Shown here one piece after another: positions 7,897 to 16,093 of a stretch of DNA of 64,000 nt. The position numbers and the translations under genes were made by a program. This DNA is from Natronomonas sp. (GTDB taxonomy: Archaea > Halobacteriota > Halobacteria > Halobacteriales > Haloarculaceae). Location: the NCBI RefSeq assembly GCF_028274965.1, contig NZ_JAQCNO010000048.1, forward strand, positions 1 to 64,000, written 5' to 3'. Positions within the stretch are counted from its first letter, which is position 1. Each line of letters begins with the position of its first letter. The notes below the pieces were generated by a model. The model saw only the letters and a program-made list of their open reading frames with translations. It made no database searches and was not told the origin of the DNA.

Positions 7897-8619
7897 ATGT
7901 TCCCGAGGTTCGAGGTCGTTCCGGCGATCGACATGCAGGACGGACGCGTCGTCCAACTCGTCGGCGGCGAGCGCGGCACCGGAACCGAGTACGGCGATCC
8001 GGTCGAGGCGGCGACGCGGTGGGTCGAACGCGGCGCGCGAACGCTGCACCTCGTCGATCTCGACGGCGCCTTCGACGGCGAGCGGGCGAACGCCGACGCC
8101 GTCGAAGCGATCGTCGGGGCGGTCGACGCCGATATCGACGTCCAACTCGGCGGCGGCATCCGGAGTGCGGCCGACGCGTTCGGCCTGATGGACGCTGGCG
8201 TCGATCGGGTCATCCTCGGCACGGCGGCGATCGAGACGCCGGAGATCGTCGGCCGAATAAGCGACCGGTTCCCCGGCAGCGTCGTCGTCAGCCTCGACGC
8301 CAGGGGCGGCGAGGTCGTCGTCTCGGGGTGGACCGAGGGGACGGGCCTCGACCCCGCCGAGGCGGCGGCTCGCTACGAATCCGAGGGCGCGGGCGCGATC
8401 CTCTTTACCGACGTCGACGTCGAGGGGCAGCTCTCGGGGATCCGTCGGGAGCCAGTCGAACGCGTCGTCGAGGCCGTCGACGTTCCGGTCGTCGCCAGCG
8501 GTGGCGTCTCGACGCTCGAGGACGTCGGGGCGCTCAGAGACGCCGGGGCGGCCGCCGCCGTGGTCGGGACGGCGCTGTACGAAGAGCGGTTCACCCTCGA
8601 GGAGGCGATGGCGGTCTGA
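7897..8619 (+). CDS. hisA: ProFAR isomerase (HisA), histidine biosynthesis
   Basis: 240 residues, a (beta/alpha)8 barrel that isomerises ProFAR to PRFAR in histidine synthesis. Two phosphate-binding halves are visible (QLGGGIRS near 84-90 and ASGGVS near 200), as are the two catalytic aspartates, D12 in AIDMQDGRVV and D134 in VSLDARGG. Length is normal. No other his gene is present in the window, so histidine synthesis is scattered, as usual in haloarchaea. Confidence 0.95.
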   Translation: MFPRFEVVPAIDMQDGRVVQLVGGERGTGTEYGDPVEAATRWVERGARTLHLVDLDGAFDGERANADAVEAIVGAVDADIDVQLGGGIRSAADAFGLMDAGVDRVILGTAAIETPEIVGRISDRFPGSVVVSLDARGGEVVVSGWTEGTGLDPAEAAARYESEGAGAILFTDVDVEGQLSGIRREPVERVVEAVDVPVVASGGVSTLEDVGALRDAGAAAAVVGTALYEERFTLEEAMAV

Positions 8620-8715
8620 GCCGCTCTCGGCCCTCCGCCCTCCTGTCGGGTCCGCCTCCGGGGTTCGACCGCGGGCTCGTCGGTCCGATCCCGGGGGCAA
8701 TCGCTCGGGCGGGCC

Positions 8716-8889
8716 TCAGACCGCGCCGTCGATCGCGTCGGCGATCCGGGGGTAGCGCTCCTCGAGGTATCCTCGGAGCAGCACGAACCCCACGACGACG
8801 GCGGCGGCGAACGCCGCGGCGCCGACCGGGCCGAGCCGTTTCGCGCCGAGTTTCCAGGCCGACCACGCGAGTCCGAGGAGTCCGAGCAT
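8716..8889 (-). CDS. 57-residue small membrane protein, unknown function
   Basis: ATG 8889 to TGA 8716. The protein starts MLGLLGLAWSAWKLGAKRLG and then has one clear membrane helix, VGAAAFAAAVVVGFVLLRGY, followed by an amphipathic charged tail (LEERYPRIADAIDGAV). A TATA-like box lies 26 bases upstream of the start. The codon usage is GC-rich at third positions like its neighbours, which supports it as a real gene. It is convergent with hisA. No family recognised. Confidence 0.7.
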   Translation of the reverse strand: MLGLLGLAWSAWKLGAKRLGPVGAAAFAAAVVVGFVLLRGYLEERYPRIADAIDGAV

Positions 8890-8910
8890 ACCCCGCCCTT
8901 CGGCCCGTAC

Positions 8911-8920
8911 CTTTAAAAAC
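8911..8920 (-). promoter_or_regulatory. TATA-like box of the 57-residue membrane protein gene
   Basis: CTTTAAAAAC (read GTTTTTAAAG on the minus strand) is centred 26 bases before ATG 8889. Confidence 0.5.
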
Positions 8921-8993
8921 TGATCCGCCGGGGGTCGGATGGCAGGCGCTCAGCGTCGGGCGTCGATCGACGGGCAGGACGGCAGGGTGAGGT

Positions 8994-9021
8994 GGGGTGG
9001 AGGCGGGGGCGGGGGTGGGGG
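8994..9021 (+). repeat. G-quadruplex-forming G-tract
   Basis: Four runs of guanines (8994-8997, 9005-9009, 9011-9015, 9017-9021) are separated by loops of 7, 1 and 1 bases, a textbook four-tetrad motif. It sits just past the stop codon of the minus-strand gene at 9027 and on that gene's template strand. Confidence 0.75.
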
Positions 9022-9026
9022 CGTTC

Positions 9027-9299
9027 TCAGTCGTCGACGACGACCTCGACCGGCTCGTCCGTGTCGTCCTCGACGGTGTCGGCCGACCCCTGCTGTTGGT
9101 AGAACAGCGCGGCGGCGACCCCGAGGATCAGCCACGACCGCCAGTTCGCGAGGTTCAGCGTGTAGCCGATGCCGAAGGGTTTCTCGACGAGCATCCCCTT
9201 GCCCGGCTGCCAGTACGCGGACAGCATCCGACCGAGGGAGGGGCGTTCGAAGTTGTACGGGACGCCGAACAGCTCGCCGGACTGCGGCTTGTCTGACAT
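9027..9299 (-). CDS. DUF5808-type small membrane protein
   Basis: 90 residues. The core LFGVPYNFERPSLGRMLSAY, with KPFGIGYTLNLANWRSW, resembles the short DUF5808 domain. It is followed by one hydrophobic helix (LILGVAAALFY) and a strongly acidic tail, so it should be a single-pass membrane protein. The function of the domain is not known. A TATA-like GTATAAG at about 9325-9331 lies 25-30 bases upstream of ATG 9299. Confidence 0.7.
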   Translation of the reverse strand: MSDKPQSGELFGVPYNFERPSLGRMLSAYWQPGKGMLVEKPFGIGYTLNLANWRSWLILGVAAALFYQQQGSADTVEDDTDEPVEVVVDD

Positions 9300-9348
9300 A
9301 CTGAGGGGTACGGCGCCCCGGAACTTATACCCACTCCCCGCCGGTCGG

Positions 9349-10950
9349 TCATCGGTACCGCCCGCGGCGCTCGATCTCTCGCAGTCGCCGGAGCACCGCC
9401 TCGTCTCCGGCCGCGGCGTAGGCGTCCTCGAAGCCCGCTATCAGCGCCGTCGGGTCCGCGGCGGTCCCGGCGAGGGCTCCCTCGAAGACGTGAAGATCCA
9501 TCGCGTAGTCCTCCGTCGCGTCGGTGTGGTACCCGAGCCCGAAGTCGATGAGCCACGTCCGGTCCTCGGAGACGCGGACGTTCCGCGGCGTCGGGTCGCC
9601 GTGGACGAACCCGGCCTCGTGACAGCGCGCGAGGTGTCTGCCGACCGCACCGACCCGTTCGGCCGAGACCGCGTCGCTCAAGTCCGCGTCGCCGACGAGT
9701 TCGAACGTAAGCGTTCCGGCGGGCGGATCGACGTCGAAGACGACCGGCGTCGGGACCCCCAGGCGCCTGGCCGCGCTCGTGAGGCGGGCCTCGGTCCGCG
9801 TCCGGCGCTTCCTGAGTCGTTCGTCGAGTTCCGGGTGGCGGTACGCCTTCGCGTGTCGCCGTTTGAACGCCCGCCCGGCTCCGGCGTCGAGTTCGACCGT
9901 CGCTTCGGCCCCTTGGGTCCGTTCGTCCGCGGGGGCGGGAGAGGCGGTCGTCCGCTCGGAGCGCCACGTCACGTCGACCTCGTCCGGGCGGAAGTCGGGC
10001 CGGACGCCGGAGGCGTCGATCGAAAGCGTGTCACCGGCGTCGTACATCGCCGCGCCGAGGACCGCGATCATGCCGGCGTTGTCCCGGAGGAACTCCGGAT
10101 CGGGGGCGTAAAACGACGCCCCGCGCTCGGCGCACATCGCGTCCAACATCCCCCGCAACCGCTCGTTTTGGCCGACGCCGCCGCCCAACACGAGTTCGTC
10201 GGCGCCGGTCAGCGACAGCGCCCGCTCGGAGACCTCCGCGAGCATCGCGAACACCGTCTCCTCAAGTCCGCGACAGACGTCCTCGATCGGGACCCCGTCG
10301 TCGTAGGCCGCCTTCGCCGCCGAGGTGATCCCCGAAAACGAAAAATCCATGCCCTTGACGACGTAGGGCAACTCGACGTACTCGCCCGCCGTCGCCCGGG
10401 ATTCGATCTTCGGCCCGCCGGGGTGGCTCCAGCCGACGTGTCGCGTGAACTTGTCGAGGGCGTTGCCGACGCCGGTGTCCATCGTCTCGCCGAGCACCCG
10501 GTATCGGCCGTCGTGGTAGCCGAGCACGTGCGCGTTCGCCCCGGAGGCGTTCAAACAGATCGGGGCGTCGAACCCCGACCGGTAGCGGCCGATCTCCAGG
10601 TGGGCGAGCATGTGGTTGACGCCGACGAGTTCGAGGCCGAGGCGGCCGGCCAGGGCGCGCGCGGCGGTCCCGACGATCCGCAGACACGGGCCGAGTCCGG
10701 GGCCTCGGGAGAACGCGACCGCGTCGAGCGCCTCGGCGGCATCGCCATGGGTTGCTTCGATCGTCTCGAGGATCGACCCGATTACGGTCGGGACCGCATC
10801 GCGCATGTGTTCGGCGGCCTCACGGGGATGGATGCCGCCGCTGTCCGGCTGGTAGGCCTCAGAGCGGATCGAAACGTCGCCGGTCGCGCCGTCGAAAACG
10901 GCCGCGCTCGCACACCAGGCCGTCCCCTCGATGCCGAGGACGCGGGTCAC
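9349..10950 (-). CDS. kae1-bud32: Bifunctional KEOPS protein Kae1-Bud32 (tRNA t6A synthesis)
   Basis: 533 residues. Residues 1-325 are Kae1, the subunit that transfers threonylcarbamoyl to A37 of ANN-decoding tRNAs; its metal-binding histidines H113 and H117 are in HMLAHLE. After a linker, residues about 345-533 are the Bud32 kinase/ATPase, with HGDPTPRN at 450 and DFG at 469. Fusion of the two is common in Euryarchaeota. It closes the operon that begins with aIF2-gamma, 3 bases after S27ae, a placement typical of archaea. The other KEOPS subunits (Cgi121, Pcc1) are not in the window. Confidence 0.96.
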   Translation of the reverse strand: MTRVLGIEGTAWCASAAVFDGATGDVSIRSEAYQPDSGGIHPREAAEHMRDAVPTVIGSILETIEATHGDAAEALDAVAFSRGPGLGPCLRIVGTAARALAGRLGLELVGVNHMLAHLEIGRYRSGFDAPICLNASGANAHVLGYHDGRYRVLGETMDTGVGNALDKFTRHVGWSHPGGPKIESRATAGEYVELPYVVKGMDFSFSGITSAAKAAYDDGVPIEDVCRGLEETVFAMLAEVSERALSLTGADELVLGGGVGQNERLRGMLDAMCAERGASFYAPDPEFLRDNAGMIAVLGAAMYDAGDTLSIDASGVRPDFRPDEVDVTWRSERTTASPAPADERTQGAEATVELDAGAGRAFKRRHAKAYRHPELDERLRKRRTRTEARLTSAARRLGVPTPVVFDVDPPAGTLTFELVGDADLSDAVSAERVGAVGRHLARCHEAGFVHGDPTPRNVRVSEDRTWLIDFGLGYHTDATEDYAMDLHVFEGALAGTAADPTALIAGFEDAYAAAGDEAVLRRLREIERRGRYR

Positions 10951-10953
10951 GGC

Positions 10954-11088
10954 CTACAGGTATTCGGTGTAGCTGCACTGCCCGCAGTGCCGGCGGTCAC
11001 CGTACTCGCCGAGGAACGTATCGCCACAGCGGGGACACTGCTCTCTGTCGGTCGTTCCGTCGTCATCGTAGAGTTCGTACCGGGGCAT
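10954..11088 (-). CDS. rps27ae: 30S ribosomal protein S27ae
   Basis: 44 residues, too short to stand out in a frame scan but clear from sequence: [20 protein letters not shown], then C18-x2-C21 and C35-x2-C38 forming a zinc ribbon, ending CSYTEYL. Eukaryotic S27a is fused to ubiquitin; the archaeal one is stand-alone. Its ATG begins one base after the S24e stop, in the conserved S24e-S27ae-Kae1 order. Confidence 0.95.
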   Translation of the reverse strand: MPRYELYDDDGTTDREQCPRCGDTFLGEYGDRRHCGQCSYTEYL

Positions 11089-11089
11089 C

Positions 11090-11395
11090 TCAGGCCTCTT
11101 CGGCGTCGGCGTTCTCGGCGGTGATCTTGTTGCGTTCGAGGGCGTGGTCCTGTTCGACCGCCTTGGCGTCCTCGGCGGCCTCGTAGACCTTGGCGTAGCC
11201 GATCGTCTTGCGCATCCCGTACTTCGTGTCGAGTTTGCGGACGACGACCTCCTCGGCGTCCTTGTTCAGTTTCGCCGCGAGCGAGTCCCGGACGGAGAGA
11301 CGCGAGGGCGTCGCCTCCTCGTGTGTCAGTTGGAACCGAACGTCGGTCCGGTGCAGCATCGGGTTCTCCTCTTCGTCGATGAGTTCGATCTCCAT
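11090..11395 (-). CDS. rps24e: 30S ribosomal protein S24e
   Basis: 101 residues. Begins [20 protein letters not shown] and contains [22 protein letters not shown], diagnostic of S24e. It precedes S27ae in the operon. A TATA-like CCTTTTAGG at about 11428-11436 on the minus strand suggests it also has its own promoter in the 117-base gap after the dephospho-CoA kinase gene. Confidence 0.96.
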   Translation of the reverse strand: MEIELIDEEENPMLHRTDVRFQLTHEEATPSRLSVRDSLAAKLNKDAEEVVVRKLDTKYGMRKTIGYAKVYEAAEDAKAVEQDHALERNKITAENADAEEA

Positions 11396-11512
11396 GGTTG
11401 GTTACGTACTCGTTCCCCGGAAACACCTAAAAGGATTTCGAAGCCCTAAACGGTCGAGACCGCCGTTTTTTCGAGAATCGGAGCGTGCGCGTCGGCGCAC
11501 AGCGCGGGCCCG

Positions 11513-12052
11513 CTACGCCGACAGGATCGCGTCGATCCGCTCGGGGTCGCTCTGCATCCGCTCGATGAGGTTCCGACAGCGCGTCCGGCTGTCGGCCCCG
11601 ACCGGGACCGACACCATCCCCTCGTCGGGTTGGCCGTACACGACCGTCCCCCCGTCGGGCGTGGCGAGCACCGCCGGCAGCGACGCGAGGTCCTCCTCGC
11701 CGTCGACGACGATCACGACCGGACCGGCGATCGCCATCGCGCTCGCCATCGCCTCGAGGAGGTCGTCCGTGATCGTCGATTGGGGGTTCGCAACGTCGAT
11801 CCGCTCGTCGAACCCCTCTATCGCCTCCCGGACGCTCCGCTCGACGCGCTCGCGTTTCGTTTTCCCGTCGACGATGGCCACGTCGGGGCGGCGGCCGGCC
11901 CCGATCAGGTGGTAGGTGACGATGTCGCCGACGGCGACGATCGGGTCGCCCGCCGCTTCGAGCAGCGTCTCGGCCGCCGTGTGGATCTCGCCGAGCGGCT
12001 CCTTGAGCTCGCTCCGCATCGACTGGGGGAGCTTGGCGAGTATCGTCGCCAT
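11513..12052 (-). CDS. GTP-dependent dephospho-CoA kinase (DUF359 family)
   Basis: 179 residues. The family was identified in Thermococcus kodakarensis as the GTP-using enzyme that phosphorylates dephospho-CoA, the last step of archaeal CoA synthesis. Recognisable segments are IVAVGDIVTYHLIGAGRRPD near the N-terminus, VDGKTKRE, VANPQSTIT, and the conserved VVVDGEEDLASLPAVL, then GTVVYGQPDEGMV. It follows Spt4 by one base in the operon; this Spt4-DUF359-S24e order is a common archaeal arrangement. Confidence 0.92.
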   Translation of the reverse strand: MATILAKLPQSMRSELKEPLGEIHTAAETLLEAAGDPIVAVGDIVTYHLIGAGRRPDVAIVDGKTKRERVERSVREAIEGFDERIDVANPQSTITDDLLEAMASAMAIAGPVVIVVDGEEDLASLPAVLATPDGGTVVYGQPDEGMVSVPVGADSRTRCRNLIERMQSDPERIDAILSA

Positions 12053-12053
12053 C

Positions 12054-12251
12054 TCAGCGGACCTTCAGGGCGTACCGGCCGGACTCGGTGACGCCCATCT
12101 CCTCGGCGATCCGGCTCTCCTCGGGGTGGGCGATGACGACGTAGCCGGCCCAGTCCTCCGTCAGCGAGTTCGACCCACAGACGGGGCACTGTTCGTCGCC
12201 GTCGACCTCGAGGACGCGGTGGCAGTCCCGGCAGACGAGTCGGTCGGCCAT
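12054..12251 (-). CDS. spt4: Transcription elongation factor Spt4
   Basis: 65 residues with a zinc ribbon, C7-x2-C10 and C22-x2-C25 (CRDC and CPVC), and the family segment LTEDWAGYVVIAHPEES. Spt4 pairs with Spt5 on RNA polymerase and increases processivity. It is encoded directly after Rpo7, with no bases between them. Confidence 0.96.
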   Translation of the reverse strand: MADRLVCRDCHRVLEVDGDEQCPVCGSNSLTEDWAGYVVIAHPEESRIAEEMGVTESGRYALKVR

Positions 12252-12821
12252 CTAATCACCCGCCTGCGCCTGGCGGCTCTGTCGTTCGTCCTCGAGCCAG
12301 CCGTGCTTGCCGAGCCCCGGCTGTTTCGCGGTCAGCCCGATCTTCGAGTCCCGGGGGTTCCGCTCGTCGATGCTCTTCGTGACGATGCGGGCCCGGACGG
12401 CGTCGCCGACGCTCAACACGCGGTTCGAGTCCCGCGAGGCGAGCTGTTGGTTCTCGCCGTCGAAGGCGAGGTACTCGTCGGAGATCTGCGAGACGTGAAG
12501 GAGTCCGTCGACGGGGCCGATCCCGACGAACGCGCCGAAGTTGACGACCTCGACGACCTCGCCGTCGACGACCTCCTGCATCTGCGGATCGAAGGTGAGC
12601 GCGTCGAACTCGGCCCGGTAGTACACGCCGGGGCGGTTCGGCAACACGGCCCCGTCGCCGATGTCGTGGACCTCGGTCACCGAGATGACGCTACCGACGT
12701 CCTCGTCCATCTGTCCTTCGAGTTTGTCCTGCAACAGCCGCTTGACTAACTCGGGCGATACGTCAGCGAGGTGTCTGGGAGGGACCTCGACCGTATCTCT
12801 GAGTCGAACCCGTTTGTACAT
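12252..12821 (-). CDS. rpo7: RNA polymerase subunit Rpo7 (RpoE')
   Basis: 189 residues. The N-terminal RNP-like domain (MYKRVRLRDTVEVPPRHLAD) is followed from about residue 82 by an S1 domain (GEVVEVVNFGAFVGIGPVDG, then LLHVSQISD). Rpo7 with Rpo4 forms the stalk of archaeal RNA polymerase. The C-terminal KIGLTAKQPGLGKHGWLEDE is typical of the archaeal subunit. Confidence 0.96.
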   Translation of the reverse strand: MYKRVRLRDTVEVPPRHLADVSPELVKRLLQDKLEGQMDEDVGSVISVTEVHDIGDGAVLPNRPGVYYRAEFDALTFDPQMQEVVDGEVVEVVNFGAFVGIGPVDGLLHVSQISDEYLAFDGENQQLASRDSNRVLSVGDAVRARIVTKSIDERNPRDSKIGLTAKQPGLGKHGWLEDERQSRQAQAGD

Positions 12822-12822
12822 G

Positions 12823-13197
12823 TTATGGTTCAGTGATCTCGAATTTGGTTTGCCCGCGTAAACAGATTACGGGAACGTCCGCCTCGAGCAGCCGTCGCCG
12901 GAGCGGGCGGTCGCTCGTGACCGCGTACTCGCTCCGGTGGCCGATCTCGAGGACCGCGTCGTCGGCGTACGACGACTCGTGATCGACGCGGGCGCACTCC
13001 CGGCGCGCGAGGTCGCGCCCGACGCTCGCGGCGGTCGCCTCCTCGCCGGCGCCGGCCGCGAGGCGGTCGAGTTCCTCCAGTACGGCCCTCGGGACGACCG
13101 GGGCGTGCGCTCCGAGGAGCCGATCGAGTTCCTCGAAGGTCCGCACGCCGGCCTCGACCGGCGCCATCAGCGCGTTCGTGTCGAGTACCACGCGCAT
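12823..13197 (-). CDS. PIN-domain protein of the archaeal aIF2-gamma/rpo7 cluster
   Basis: 124 residues from ATG 13197. Starts MRVVLDTNALMAPVEAGVRT, with the first PIN aspartate in VLDTNALM, then VPRAVLEELDRLA, DDAVLEIG and VTSDRPLRRRL, supplying the further acidic residues of a PIN nuclease. A gene of this type, related to Fcf1/Utp23-like PIN proteins, commonly lies between aIF2-gamma and Rpo7 in archaea, which suggests an rRNA or tRNA processing role. No antitoxin gene is adjacent, so a VapC toxin role is unlikely. Confidence 0.85.
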   Translation of the reverse strand: MRVVLDTNALMAPVEAGVRTFEELDRLLGAHAPVVPRAVLEELDRLAAGAGEEATAASVGRDLARRECARVDHESSYADDAVLEIGHRSEYAVTSDRPLRRRLLEADVPVICLRGQTKFEITEP

Positions 13198-13202
13198 CGC
13201 CG

Positions 13203-14432
13203 TCACCGGAGCGTTCCGATCCCGATGAGCCGCCAGCGCGCGCCGACGCGGCGGTTGATAGCGATCTTCGCGCCGGCCGCCGCGCAGACGGGGCGTTTCA
13301 GCTGTACCTCGCACTCCTCGTCGCGGGCGCTCGTTACCGACCCGACGGTCGTCGCCGTGCCGACGGTCAACATCAGCGGTTCGCCCGTGCTTATCGGTTC
13401 GATCTCGTCGGTCTCCTCGCCGACGACCCGATCGAGGAGTTCGACGTCCATCGTGAATCGCTCGAGGGTCGGCGGGAGCGACCCCGGCGGGCCGGCGACC
13501 TGACCGGCGAGGGCGTCGCCCTTCGTCATCGATGGATCGAGGCCGGTTCCGACGCCCAACAGTCCGCCGGGCGTGACCTCATCGACGAACTCGCCGCCGG
13601 CCTGCAGCGACCGGATCGTCGTCTCGACGGGGCGGTACTCCGAACTGCCGCCCTCCTCGATCTCGCGGCCGGGTTTGATCTCGACGTCGTCGTCGACGGC
13701 GAGTTTCCCCTGCGTGAGCGATCCGCCGAGAACGCCGCCGGTCAGGTCCTCGTGGGTCGTGCCTGGGCGGTTGATGTCGAACGAGCGGGCGACCTGCATC
13801 CGCGCGTCCGTCCCGGAGTCGCGCTCCGGCGTCGGGATCTCCGATTCGATCGTTCCGATCAGGAGGTCGGTGTTCACGTCCTGTTGGGCGGAGATGGGGA
13901 CGATCGGGGCCGACTCGGCGACCGTGCCCTCGACGAAGGACTCGATCTGTTCGTGGTTTCGGACGGCCTGTTCGCGGTCGACGAGATCGATCTTGTTCTG
14001 GGCGATGACGATGTTTTCGATCCCGATGATGTCGAGCGCCATCAGGTGTTCCTCGGTCTGTGCGCGGGGGACGGGCTCGTTGGCGGCGATGACCAACACC
14101 GCGCCGTCCATGATCGCCGCGCCCGAGAGCATCGTCGCCATCAGCGTCTCGTGGCCCGGCGCGTCGACGAACGACACCGTCCGGAGGGGTTCGCTCTCGG
14201 AGCCGTCGGGACAGGTCTCCTCGACAGTGTACCGCTCGGGTTCGTCGAGGCCCGGACACTCCCGGAACGTCGCGTCGGCGTAGCCGAGGCGAATGGAGAT
14301 CCCGCGTTTCATCTCCTCGGAGTGCTGGTCGGTCCACTCCCCCGAGAGCGCCTCGACGAGGGTCGTCTTCCCGTGGTCGACGTGGCCGACCAGCCCGATG
14401 TTCACCTCCGGTTGTCGGTGTTTCCGCGTCAT
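13203..14432 (-). CDS. eif2g: Translation initiation factor aIF2 subunit gamma
   Basis: 409 residues. The GTPase that brings Met-tRNAi to the small subunit. The P-loop is GHVDHGKT (16-23), followed by DAPGHE and the NKID motif. Two beta-barrel domains occupy the C-terminal half. The archaeal zinc-knuckle region keeps a cysteine in [13 protein letters not shown] and another in [10 protein letters not shown]. It is the first gene of the minus-strand operon that runs to Kae1-Bud32. Confidence 0.97.
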   Translation of the reverse strand: MTRKHRQPEVNIGLVGHVDHGKTTLVEALSGEWTDQHSEEMKRGISIRLGYADATFRECPGLDEPERYTVEETCPDGSESEPLRTVSFVDAPGHETLMATMLSGAAIMDGAVLVIAANEPVPRAQTEEHLMALDIIGIENIVIAQNKIDLVDREQAVRNHEQIESFVEGTVAESAPIVPISAQQDVNTDLLIGTIESEIPTPERDSGTDARMQVARSFDINRPGTTHEDLTGGVLGGSLTQGKLAVDDDVEIKPGREIEEGGSSEYRPVETTIRSLQAGGEFVDEVTPGGLLGVGTGLDPSMTKGDALAGQVAGPPGSLPPTLERFTMDVELLDRVVGEETDEIEPISTGEPLMLTVGTATTVGSVTSARDEECEVQLKRPVCAAAGAKIAINRRVGARWRLIGIGTLR

Positions 14433-14465
14433 TTAGTAACGACGTGAACATCCGCTCCTGCGATT

Positions 14466-14472
14466 GATAAAC
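14466..14472 (-). promoter_or_regulatory. TATA-like box of the aIF2-gamma operon
   Basis: Read on the minus strand, GGTTTATCAA is centred about 36 bases before ATG 14432, implying a leader of roughly 10 nt. Confidence 0.5.
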
Positions 14473-14661
14473 CTACTGTTCCGCGGTTCGACCGCCGTTC
14501 GGCCTCGATGTCCTCCGATCGGGGGTCGAAGGGGGCGCCGAACGAACGGGGCCGGTGACGCACGCGCGCCGGGACGCTCGGGGTGGTGTCAGAGGGTCGC
14601 GTTCGATCGGCGAAGCAAAAAGGGGACGAGACGAAACCGAACGGAACGGGCGATCGGGTCG

Positions 14662-14850
14662 CTACGCGCCGAGTTCGACGACGAAGTCCGACTGCACCCA
14701 CATGTCCGGGTCCTCCCGGTCGTAGATGACGACCTCGCCGTTGTCGAGCGAGAGGTGGGCGTACCGCTCGGAGTCGAGCGGCGTTTCCGGTGGTTCGACC
14801 GACGATGGGATCGATTCGTCCGTGTCGGAGGGTGCGCTACTCATTAGCAT
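14662..14850 (-). CDS. Small acidic protein of unknown function
   Basis: About 62 residues if read from ATG 14850; the alternative ATG 14844 gives MSSAPSD. The TATA-like box at 14872 puts the transcript start near 14850, so an upstream ATG at 14868 would lie outside the mRNA. The sequence SERYAHLSLDNGEVVIYDRE, then DPDMWVQSDFVVELGA, looks like a compact beta fold; I associate it with a small haloarchaeal family of unknown role. No membrane segment or cysteine. Confidence 0.65.
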   Translation of the reverse strand: MLMSSAPSDTDESIPSSVEPPETPLDSERYAHLSLDNGEVVIYDREDPDMWVQSDFVVELGA

Positions 14851-14871
14851 ATGTCTGCAGGCGATCACCGG

Positions 14872-14878
14872 GTATAAG
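14872..14878 (-). promoter_or_regulatory. TATA-like box of the small acidic protein gene
   Basis: GTATAAG (minus strand CTTATAC) is centred 25 bases before ATG 14850. Confidence 0.5.
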
Positions 14879-14893
14879 CGTTCGGCCCGGGGT

Positions 14894-14929
14894 GTGTTAA
14901 CACTACATTGTGTATTATGCCATTAATAC
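14894..14929. promoter_or_regulatory. Two palindromes between divergent genes
   Basis: GTGTTAACAC (14894-14903) is a perfect 10-bp palindrome. Fourteen bases along, GTATTA-TGCCAT-TAATAC (14912-14929) has perfect 6-bp arms. Both lie just upstream of the TATA box of the small acidic gene and in the 210-base gap shared with the divergent DsrE-like gene. They are candidate operators. Confidence 0.5.
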
Positions 14930-15059
14930 GCCTTCCCGGGCGGCGCCGGTACCGCTCCGGAGGACACGGAGGCCTTGAGGCGGGCTCGGATCCGTTCTCC
15001 GGGCGCCGGAGGCCGGGCGCAGGCTCAACTTTTTTGAACGGTTCGCCCCTACGGGAAAC

Positions 15060-15446
15060 ATGGGCAAATTCGCCTTTCTCATCAACTCCCCGCCGGGCAA
15101 CCCCGGACCGGTCGCAAACAACTTAGAGTACGCCCGCGACCTCGACGACGCCGGACACGACGTGGTCGTGTTCTTCGACGGGCAGGGCACGCAGTGGATC
15201 CCCGAAGCCGAGGACAACCCCGACGGCGTGGTGCACGACTACTACGCGGAGGCCAAGGATCGGGGCCTCATCGACGGGGCCTGCGGGTACTGCGCGAGCT
15301 TCTTCGAGATCGACGACGACATCGAGGCCGCCGGAGTCGCCCTCGACGGCGGCGACGAGCCCGGCGCGGAGGGTCCCGGCGACCACCACGGGCCCGACGT
15401 CGCCGGGCTCGTCGCCCAGGGGTACGAGCTGATAAACGTCGGGTAG
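15060..15446 (+). CDS. DsrE/DsrF-like family protein
   Basis: 128 residues. Begins GKFAFLINSPPGNPGPVANN and contains LEYARDLDDAGHDVVVFFDG and GACGYCASFFEI, which fit the DsrE-like Rossmann-type fold of sulfur-relay and peroxiredoxin-like proteins. Two cysteines in ACGYCAS could be redox active. An insertion with HHGPDV precedes the last strand (YELINVG). No sulfur-relay partner genes are adjacent, so the function remains open. A weak TATA-like CTTTTTTGA lies 28 bases before the ATG. Confidence 0.75.
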   Translation: MGKFAFLINSPPGNPGPVANNLEYARDLDDAGHDVVVFFDGQGTQWIPEAEDNPDGVVHDYYAEAKDRGLIDGACGYCASFFEIDDDIEAAGVALDGGDEPGAEGPGDHHGPDVAGLVAQGYELINVG

Positions 15447-15601
15447 GACCCCGTTTCGACACCGGTGCGTCCGCGTGCGCACCTTCTGTCCGGCCGGCAG
15501 AAAGCGATCGCCCGACAGAGAGCGATCGCCGCGGGCGTCCCCGGGCGCCTCCGGCCGGGCGAGGGTCAACGTTGATAGGGCCGCCGGCCGATCACCCCGG
15601 T

Positions 15602-16030
15602 ATGTCCGACCCGACGATCTTCGAGCGGATCATCGACGGCGAGATCCCCGCAGAGATCATCCGCGAGACCGACGACGTGATCGCCTTTCTGGACGCGAAC
15701 CCGCTGGCGCCGGGGCATACGCTCGTCGTGCCCAAGGAGGCCCACGAGCGACTGCGGGACGTCCCGCCGGCGCTGTCGGGCGAGGTGTTCGGCGTCGTCC
15801 GGGACCTCGCACCGGCGATCGAGGACGCCGTCGAGGCCGACGCGACCACGGTGGGGATCAACGACGGCCGGGCGGCCGGCCAGGAGATCGAACACCTCCA
15901 CGTCCACATCGTCCCGCGGTTCGACGGCGACGGCGGCGGGTCGCTGCACTCGGTGATGGGCGCCGCCGGGGGCGTCGACGACCCCGACCTCGGCGGGATC
16001 GCCGACGACATCGCCGCGGCGCTGGAGTGA
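15602..16030 (+). CDS. HIT-family nucleotide hydrolase (HinT-like)
   Basis: 142 residues from ATG 15602. The histidine triad is HLHVHIVPR (H98, H100, H102), where the middle histidine normally attacks the phosphate. Other family segments are IFERIIDGEIPAEIIRETDD and ANPLAPGHTLVVPK. Such proteins hydrolyse adenosine phosphoramidates or dinucleoside polyphosphates. The size is standard. Confidence 0.92.
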   Translation: MSDPTIFERIIDGEIPAEIIRETDDVIAFLDANPLAPGHTLVVPKEAHERLRDVPPALSGEVFGVVRDLAPAIEDAVEADATTVGINDGRAAGQEIEHLHVHIVPRFDGDGGGSLHSVMGAAGGVDDPDLGGIADDIAAALE

Positions 16031-16093
16031 GTCGCCGGGGACGTTCCCCCGCGAAGCGGCACCCTTTTGTCCGCACCCGAGCGACCCGATCGT

